Of a DNA stretch of 9,104 nt, positions 4,962 through 9,104 are shown in pieces (the first letter of the stretch is position 1; every line of letters begins with the position of its first letter). Source of the stretch: CAYJVB01 sp964373575 (GTDB lineage: Archaea; Aenigmatarchaeota; Aenigmatarchaeia; CG10238-14); contig CAYJVB010000033.1 in the NCBI GenBank assembly GCA_964373575.1, positions 1 through 9,104 on the forward strand. The letters run 5' to 3'. A program made the position numbers and the translations under genes. The notes under the pieces are model-generated. The model ran no database searches. It saw only the letters and a program-made list of their open reading frames with translations, and was not told the origin of the DNA.

Positions 4962-5739
4962 AGTCGTTACTGAAGAAGAAACAGTATTGACAGAAGAAGT
5001 TCAGAAAGAGATTGAAAAAGAGATAGTTACAGAAGAATTACCACAAAAGCTTGTTGAAGAAGTAAAAGAAGTTATATCAAAAGAAGTAGAAGAAAGACTA
5101 TCTTTATGGAAACCTAAAACAAAACTCGGAAAAGATGTTTTCAGCGGCAAAATAAAGAACATTCAAGAGATTTTAGATAATGGTGTCAAGATCAAAGAAC
5201 CAGAAATTGTGGATTTCTTATTACCGAATTTACAGAATGATTTAATAATGGTCGGAGGAAGACCAGGCAAGGGTGGCGGGGTTCAAAGAACACCAATAAG
5301 AATATCAGCGAAAATGCATAGGTCTGGAAGAAGATTGTCATCTTCGGCATTTGTCATAGTGGGAAACAATAATGGTATTATAGGAATTGGTAAAGGGAGA
5401 GCAAAAGAAGGTAGACTCGCAGTTCAAAAATCCATACAAAAAGCTAAATTAAATTTAATCATTGTTCCTAGAGGCTGTGGCTCATGGGAGTGTGTGTGTA
5501 ACGACCCACATTCTGTTCCTTTTATCGTAGAGGGTAAAGCAGGTTCTGTTTCAGTAAAACTCTTACCTGCCCCGAAAGGCGTGGGTTTGGCAGTTGACAA
5601 TGAAACAAAAAAACTTTTCAGGTTGGTAGGTATTCATGATGTATGGATAAAAACTTTAGGCAATACTGGAACAAGATATAATCTGATAAAAGCTGCCTTT
5701 AATGCCCTTAGAAATTTGCATAGGTACAAAGGTGTTTGA
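4906..5739 (+). CDS. rps5: 30S ribosomal protein uS5 with long N-terminal extension
   Basis: Archaeal uS5, which shapes the mRNA entry and decoding-accuracy region of the small subunit. The core runs from about residue 68 (WKPKTKLGKDV) to the end. It contains the double-stranded-RNA-binding-like domain with FVIVGNNNGIIGIGKGRAKE (149-168), the archaeal signature RGCGSWECVCNDPHSVPF (189-206) and PAPKGVGLAV, and ends with DVWIKTLGNTGTRYNLIKAAFNALR. At 277 residues it is longer than the usual 210 or so for two reasons: a Lys-rich then Glu-rich extension of about 67 residues at the N terminus, and about 15 extra residues around VGGRPGKGGGVQRTPIRI (116-133). The extension overlaps the uL18 end by 56 nt. 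AGGGGA before the ATG supports this start; no in-frame ATG is available until within the core. Confidence 0.95.
   Translation: MKKGEKKKPKDQKKVKESKVVTEEETVLTEEVQKEIEKEIVTEELPQKLVEEVKEVISKEVEERLSLWKPKTKLGKDVFSGKIKNIQEILDNGVKIKEPEIVDFLLPNLQNDLIMVGGRPGKGGGVQRTPIRISAKMHRSGRRLSSSAFVIVGNNNGIIGIGKGRAKEGRLAVQKSIQKAKLNLIIVPRGCGSWECVCNDPHSVPFIVEGKAGSVSVKLLPAPKGVGLAVDNETKKLFRLVGIHDVWIKTLGNTGTRYNLIKAAFNALRNLHRYKGV
5731..5734 (+). promoter_or_regulatory. Ribosome binding site deciding the uL30 start
   Basis: GGTG, within the last codons of uS5, is 6 nt before the ATG at 5741. It rules in favour of this start over an in-frame ATG at 5702, which would overlap uS5 by 38 nt and add residues unlike any uL30. 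Confidence 0.6.
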
Positions 5740-5740
5740 A

Positions 5741-6199
5741 ATGATCGCAGCTGTTAGAATAAGAGGAAGAGTTAACGTAACAAAAGACGTTAAAGATACA
5801 CTGAACATGCTTAAATTGAAAACTGTTAACAGCTGCACTGTGATGCCAGATTCCCCAAATTTAAAAGGTATGTTAGATAAAGCAAAGGATCGTATCACTT
5901 ACGGAAGTATTGATAAGGAGACATTTGTTGAGTTATTGAAAAAAAGAGGGAGAGTTCTAGGTAACAAAAAATTGACGGAAGATTACTTGAAAAAAACAAC
6001 TAAATTTGATAACTTTGAAAATTTTGCAGATTCTGTTTTTACCAATAAGACAAAATTGAAGGATGTTAAAGGTCTGAAACCTTTTTTCAGACTTAATCCA
6101 CCTAGAAAAGGGATGAAATCAGCAAGACTTCATCATCCAAAGGGTGCTTTGGGATTTAGGAAAGACGGGATAAATGAGTTTTTAAAGAGGATGATATAA
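5741..6199 (+). CDS. rpl30: 50S ribosomal protein uL30
   Basis: Archaeal long-form uL30, 152 residues, matching the archaeal and eukaryotic uL30 (L7 in eukaryotes) length of about 150-155 rather than the 60-residue bacterial form. It contacts 23S rRNA on the large subunit. The start AAVRIRGRVNVTKDVKDTL (3-20), the segment SPNLKGMLDKAKDRITYG (38-55), LLKKRGRVLGNKKLTEDYL (65-83) and the end LKPFFRLNPPRKG (112-124) with GALGFR are all characteristic. It begins 1 nt after the uS5 stop. Its TAA stop shares its last base with the uL15 ATG. Some small-genome archaea have lost this protein, so its presence is informative for placing the organism. Confidence 0.96.
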   Translation: MIAAVRIRGRVNVTKDVKDTLNMLKLKTVNSCTVMPDSPNLKGMLDKAKDRITYGSIDKETFVELLKKRGRVLGNKKLTEDYLKKTTKFDNFENFADSVFTNKTKLKDVKGLKPFFRLNPPRKGMKSARLHHPKGALGFRKDGINEFLKRMI

Positions 6200-6636
6200 T
6201 GGTTGTGAGAAAGAGGAAAAAAATTTTAAAAAGAAGAGGCGACAGAAGTCCTGGCTATGGTAGTCAAAAAAAGCATAGGGGTGGCGGAAGTAAAGGTGGT
6301 AAGGGGAATGCTGGTCTGCATAAACACAAAATTCATGCAATGATAAAATATATGCCTGATCATTTTGGAAAATTAGGTTTCCAAAGAACTTATGCAAAAA
6401 TAGTAAGAACAATAAATTTGGAAGATTTAGATAAAAAATTGAAAGAGCTATTGAATGAAAAAAAGATAAAGGATGATAAAGAAGGTATAAAAATAAATTT
6501 ATCTGAATTGGGGTATGACAAGCTTTTAGGTGGAGGTCAAATTAATCATAAAATTGTGGTAGAAGGCAAATCTTTTTCTAAGTTGGCTGTAAAAAAAATA
6601 GAAGAGACTGGTGGAAAAACAATTGTTGTGAGCTAA
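6199..6636 (+). CDS. rpl15: 50S ribosomal protein uL15
   Basis: Archaeal uL15, 145 residues. It is buried in the large subunit, its basic N-terminal tail threading into 23S rRNA. That tail, RKRKKILKRRGDRSPGYG (4-21), leads to the glycine-rich signature KKHRGGGSKGGKGNAGLHKHK (24-44) and then YMPDHFGKLGFQR (51-63). The globular end holds GGGQINHKIVVEGKSFSKLAVKKIEETGG, the usual C-terminal pattern. The start codon overlaps the uL30 stop by one base (TAATG), and GAGGATGAT just upstream is close to the ideal GGAGGTGAT ribosome binding site. The secY ATG follows the uL15 stop directly, as commonly seen, since uL15 and secY are neighbours in bacteria and archaea alike. Confidence 0.96.
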   Translation: MVVRKRKKILKRRGDRSPGYGSQKKHRGGGSKGGKGNAGLHKHKIHAMIKYMPDHFGKLGFQRTYAKIVRTINLEDLDKKLKELLNEKKIKDDKEGIKINLSELGYDKLLGGGQINHKIVVEGKSFSKLAVKKIEETGGKTIVVS

Positions 6637-8088
6637 ATGGCATTTGAAATAGCATCTCTATCAAAATATTTGCCTACTGTTAAAAAACCTACATTTAAAC
6701 CCTCCTTAAACAAGAAGCTATTGTGGACCGGACTTGTACTGGTTATATATTTCATGCTTTCTTCTAGCCTGTTTGGGAGTGTTTACGGTCTAAATCGTCA
6801 AGCAGCAGTAGGATTCCATACCCTACAGATTCTTCTTGGTTCATCCTTCGGAACATTGATGACATTAGGAATCGGGCCAATTGTTACTTCATCTATTTTG
6901 CTTCAATTATTAGTCGGTTCCAAAATTATTGATTGGGATTTGAAAGATAAAGAGGACAAAAAAAAATATGAAGTGGTGCAAAAAATTTCATCCATTGCAT
7001 TAGCATTTATCGAGGCATTTATTTATGTCATCGCAGGTGCAGTACAACCAGTTAGTTTTGAACCATTCATCGTAATAATTGTAGTTATCCAATTAGCACT
7101 CGGTGGGATTATTGTAATACTTCTTGATGAAATAGTAAGCAAATATGGGTTAGGATCTGGTATTAGTCTGTTTATCGTTGCTGGAGTTGTTAATACTGTT
7201 TTCATTCAAGTCTTTAGTCCATGTGTTCCAGTAGCTGAAGGTGGATGTCCTTTACCTTCACCTGGGACCGAACCTGTGGGAAAATTTTGGTACCTATTGT
7301 TTAATATAGGCAACGGGTTCAGTTATCAAAACCTTTCCGCCTTAATTCCAATTATATCAACATTGGTAGTAATTTTAATTGTTGTCTACGCCCAATCAAT
7401 AACAATAGATATCCCACTCACATTTTCACGGCTAAGAGGATTTGGAAGGAGATGGTCGCTGAATTTGTTCTACACAAGTAACATTCCTGTTATTTTAGCT
7501 GCAGCATTACTAGCTAATATGCAACTATTCGCAACATTAGTAGCCCAACCACTTGCTACCGATCCAGATGTAAAATGTGGTATATTAGGATGTTTGGCCA
7601 GCAGCGGTAATTCGGGAAACATTCCTGCCAGTGGACTGGTTTATTATCTATCTGCACCCCAAGGAAACAACATCATAATTGATATTATTGAAGGCACATT
7701 CACAACAAGATATTTGATCAGGGTTATAGCATACACAACCTTCATGGTAGCCGGAGCAATTATTTTCTCACTATTTTGGGTAAAAACATCTGGAATGGAT
7801 TCACAGAGTGTTGCAGACCAAATAGATGATATAGGCATGCATATCCCAGGCTACAGAAAAGATCCGAAGGTCATAAAAGGTGTTCTAGACAGATATATTC
7901 CTCCTTTGACTATTATAGGAGGTGCCAGTATAGGTTTACTGGCTGCATTTGCAGATTTTGTAGGTGCTATTGGATCAGGTACAGGTATATTGCTAACTGT
8001 GACTATTTTGTATAATTTTTACCAGAAGCTCAAAACGGAAGAAGTAGAAGGTGCTAATCCATTAATTAGAAAGATAATTGGTGAATAA
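6637..8088 (+). CDS. secY: Protein translocase subunit SecY
   Basis: SecY (Sec61-alpha), the pore-forming subunit of the translocon that moves proteins across or into the cytoplasmic membrane, working with SecE and Sec61-beta. It is 483 residues, longer than the 430-460 typical of archaea, with ten predicted membrane helices. Recognisable are the plug and second helix with GTLMTLGIGPIVTSSILLQLLVGS (72-95), the LDEIVSKYGLGSGISLFI stretch (163-180), YTSNIPVILAAALLANMQL (279-297) and the cytosolic loop and end LDRYIPPLTIIGG (417-429) with GSGTGILLTV. The extra length is in two loops predicted to face outward, between helices 5 and 6 and between 7 and 8. Those loops hold all four cysteines of the protein, 196/204 and 314/319. 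The ATG follows the uL15 TAA directly, with a weak GTGAG upstream. The last codons carry the next gene's ribosome binding site. Confidence 0.97.
   Translation: MAFEIASLSKYLPTVKKPTFKPSLNKKLLWTGLVLVIYFMLSSSLFGSVYGLNRQAAVGFHTLQILLGSSFGTLMTLGIGPIVTSSILLQLLVGSKIIDWDLKDKEDKKKYEVVQKISSIALAFIEAFIYVIAGAVQPVSFEPFIVIIVVIQLALGGIIVILLDEIVSKYGLGSGISLFIVAGVVNTVFIQVFSPCVPVAEGGCPLPSPGTEPVGKFWYLLFNIGNGFSYQNLSALIPIISTLVVILIVVYAQSITIDIPLTFSRLRGFGRRWSLNLFYTSNIPVILAAALLANMQLFATLVAQPLATDPDVKCGILGCLASSGNSGNIPASGLVYYLSAPQGNNIIIDIIEGTFTTRYLIRVIAYTTFMVAGAIIFSLFWVKTSGMDSQSVADQIDDIGMHIPGYRKDPKVIKGVLDRYIPPLTIIGGASIGLLAAFADFVGAIGSGTGILLTVTILYNFYQKLKTEEVEGANPLIRKIIGE
8080..8084 (+). promoter_or_regulatory. Ribosome binding site in the last secY codons, decides the DUF106 start
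   Basis: GGTGA lies in the final Gly-Glu codons of secY, 5 nt before GTG at 8090. This supports 8090 as the start of the next gene over the in-frame TTG at 8078 or GTG at 8081, which lack such a motif. Confidence 0.65.
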
Positions 8089-8089
8089 A

Positions 8090-8578
8090 GTGGTTTTGGG
8101 TATAGTTAATTCAATATTATCTCCTTTGTTGCAATATAGTCCTGTGTTGGTAATTTTTGGTATTGCTTTATTGATAAGCATAGTAACAGGAATTATAAAC
8201 AAGAAAGCTATGTCAACTCCTCAAGCAAAAGATCTAAAAGAGAAACTGAAAATAGCAAATGAATTGAGAAAAGAGGTTACGGATGCACAAAAATTGGGTG
8301 ATGCAAAAAAAGTTGAAAACCTGACAAAGAAAAGTCTTGACATTCAGTCGAAATACATGTCGGAACACACAAAACTTATGTTCAAACCGATGATTATTTC
8401 AATCTTACTTGCCTTATTAATTCTGCCTTGGCTACAAGCTACATACGAAAATACTGTTGTAGCATCTGTCCCGGGAATAATACCATTTTTAGGCGGGAAT
8501 GCAATGACATGGTTATGGTGGTATATTACTTGCTCACTGAGCCTAAGCATTGTTATAAGAAAAATATTGGGTGAATAA
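8090..8578 (+). CDS. DUF106 (TMCO1/EMC3) family membrane protein, Oxa1/YidC-superfamily insertase
   Basis: About 162 residues with a GTG start. Layout: a first membrane helix (about 16-36), a charged coiled-coil segment in the cytoplasm (about 41-92, with STPQAKDLKEKLKIANELRK), then two further helices (about 99-116 and 139-157) separated by a loop with GIIPFLGG. This three-helix-plus-coiled-coil plan is that of archaeal DUF106 proteins, structural homologues of YidC/Oxa1 and of eukaryotic EMC3 and TMCO1, which help insert membrane proteins at the ribosome and translocon. Its place directly after secY fits such a job. In many archaea adenylate kinase lies between them; here the gap is 1 nt. 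GGTGA in the secY tail decides the start. Substrates are unknown. Family assignment is confident from layout and position, but activity is inferred. Confidence 0.88.
   Translation: MVLGIVNSILSPLLQYSPVLVIFGIALLISIVTGIINKKAMSTPQAKDLKEKLKIANELRKEVTDAQKLGDAKKVENLTKKSLDIQSKYMSEHTKLMFKPMIISILLALLILPWLQATYENTVVASVPGIIPFLGGNAMTWLWWYITCSLSLSIVIRKILGE
8570..8574 (+). promoter_or_regulatory. Ribosome binding site in the last DUF106 codons for eL34
   Basis: GGTGA, 4 nt before the eL34 ATG at 8579, is formed by the last Gly-Glu codons of the DUF106 gene, the same device as at the secY/DUF106 junction. Confidence 0.65.
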
Positions 8579-8842
8579 ATGACTAAGCCAAGATTCAAAT
8601 CAAAAAGTTGGAGATCCAAACAAGTTAAAACACCTGGCAACAGATTAGTTAATCGTTATTTGAGAAAAAATCCTAGAGCAGCTAAGTGTTCAAATTGTAG
8701 TAGGAAATTGGCTGGAGTTCCTAGAGTTAGACCCGAATATTTGAAAAGAATGCCAAAGACTGAAAGGAGACCTGAAAGACCTTATGGTGGCAAATTATGT
8801 TCTTCTTGTATGCGTCAAGTGTTTAGAAAAGTGGTTAGATAA
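8579..8842 (+). CDS. rpl34e: 50S ribosomal protein eL34 (zinc-ribbon type)
   Basis: eL34, an archaeal/eukaryotic protein of the large subunit; 87 residues, typical for archaea. It is strongly basic, with a zinc site formed by CSNC (37-40) and CSSC (74-77). Other family marks are TPGNRLVNRYLRKNPRAAKC (18-37), GVPRVRPEYLKRMPKTERRPERPYGG (46-71). Translation probably restarts after the DUF106 stop: the ATG follows directly and GGTGA sits 4 nt upstream. It is the last gene of the operon: 29 nt on, a minus-strand gene ends in the opposite direction and a T-tract follows. In many archaea cytidylate kinase, eL14 and the pseudouridine synthase gene come next, but not here. Confidence 0.97.
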   Translation: MTKPRFKSKSWRSKQVKTPGNRLVNRYLRKNPRAAKCSNCSRKLAGVPRVRPEYLKRMPKTERRPERPYGGKLCSSCMRQVFRKVVR

Positions 8843-8871
8843 AACGAAATTATCTCAAACTCGGGAATCCG

Positions 8872-9066
8872 TTAAGATTTTTTTATCGAATATAGTTCAA
8901 TCAATTTTTTCTTTCCCCCAGTAGTCTTGGATAATTCGTTATATACTCTCTTTTGATTACTAAAAATAGAATTTATGAACTTTGTATGGACATATCTCCA
9001 CTTTTCTGGATTTTTTCTAACAAATTCAGCCCATCTCTCTATCTGATCCATGTGTAATTTTCTCAT
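8872..9066 (-). CDS. Small conserved-looking protein of unknown function
   Basis: A complete 64-residue minus-strand gene; an in-frame stop occurs upstream and no other start codon lies between it and this ATG. The product is soluble, charged and predicted to be helical: MDQIERWAEFVRKNPEKWR (6-24) then HTKFINSIFSNQKRVYNEL (28-46) and a Lys-rich end with GGKKKLIELYSIKK. The pattern of aromatic and charged residues looks like a real protein. I have a vague memory of similar small proteins in small-genome archaea but can name no family. TTATAAT (9091-9097) upstream could be its TATA box, which would make the mRNA nearly leaderless; AAAGGGG (about 9075-9081) could be a ribosome binding site if transcription starts earlier. 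It converges on the ribosomal operon, its end overlapping the operon's T-tract. Confidence 0.65.
   Translation of the reverse strand: MRKLHMDQIERWAEFVRKNPEKWRYVHTKFINSIFSNQKRVYNELSKTTGGKKKLIELYSIKKS
8878..8884 (+). terminator. T-tract terminator of the ribosomal protein operon
   Basis: Seven T residues in a row on the plus strand, 35 nt after the eL34 stop, fit archaeal termination, which relies on T-runs. A very weak stem (CGG with CCG around GAAT, 8862-8871) precedes it. The run falls within the last codons of the convergent gene, where it encodes Lys-Lys on the other strand. Confidence 0.5.
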
Positions 9067-9090
9067 GTTCTTAACCCCTTTATCTATAGA

Positions 9091-9097
9091 ATTATAA
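9091..9097 (-). promoter_or_regulatory. Possible TATA box of the convergent small gene
   Basis: TTATAAT on the minus strand, centred about 28 nt before the ATG at 9066, would start transcription near 9068, almost at the start codon. It is a good compositional match in an AT-rich region where chance matches are frequent. Confidence 0.35.
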
Positions 9098-9104
9098 GTC
9101 TATA

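Noticed and set aside
5702..5740. Upstream in-frame ATG for uL30
   Set aside because: It would add 13 residues absent from uL30 proteins and overlap uS5; the ATG at 5741 has GGTG upstream and matches the family start.
1..9104. CRISPR array, insertion sequence, prophage or integrase site
   Set aside because: No regularly spaced repeats, terminal inverted repeats, transposase, integrase or direct repeat of the tRNA 3' end was found by eye.

Overview
The window is AT-rich archaeal DNA. The evidence is a run of archaeal/eukaryotic-type ribosomal proteins (eL32, eL19, eL34 alongside archaeal-form uS8, uL6, uL18, uS5, uL30 and uL15), an archaeal SecY, a DUF106/Oxa1-superfamily membrane protein, a tRNA without an encoded CCA end, TATA/BRE-like promoter boxes, and Shine-Dalgarno motifs of the GGTGAT type. 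An extra Gly/Arg-rich loop in uS5 and the compact, rearranged gene order hint at a small-genome (DPANN-like) archaeon. The phylum cannot be fixed from this window alone.

Left part (1-2660): the 3' end of a gene whose product resembles the alanine/glycine-rich 'pre-toxin' region of large secreted or polymorphic-toxin proteins (1-411, cut by the window edge). Then come an EamA/DMT-family ten-helix transporter (416-1282), tRNA-Gly(TCC) (1396-1467), a 76-residue predicted small beta-barrel protein, possibly TRAM-like (1515-1745), and an inositol-monophosphatase-family phosphatase (1795-2559). Each of the last three has a plausible promoter of its own.

Central and right part (2663-8842): eleven tightly packed plus-strand genes, the distal half of the archaeal spc-type ribosomal operon: uS8-uL6-eL32-eL19-uL18-uS5-uL30-uL15-secY-DUF106-eL34. 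Junctions are 0-8 nt gaps or short overlaps, apart from a 56-nt overlap of uL18 and uS5. Several Shine-Dalgarno motifs lie on or next to the previous gene's stop codon, which suggests translational coupling. The operon joins synthesis of both ribosomal subunits to production of the membrane channel (SecY) and a probable membrane-protein insertase or chaperone (DUF106). uL5 and uS14, usually just upstream of uS8, are missing from that place. Adenylate kinase, often between secY and DUF106, and cytidylate kinase/eL14, often after eL34, are missing too. A T-tract ends the operon, and a convergent small gene of unknown function (9066-8872, minus strand) follows.

No CRISPR array, insertion sequence or phage module was seen, and no gene-free stretch exceeds 300 bases. 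The core is an ordinary housekeeping region. The points that repay a second look are the overlap, the cysteine pairs in SecY loops, the uS5 extension and insertion, the pre-toxin-like fragment and the two small uncharacterised proteins.
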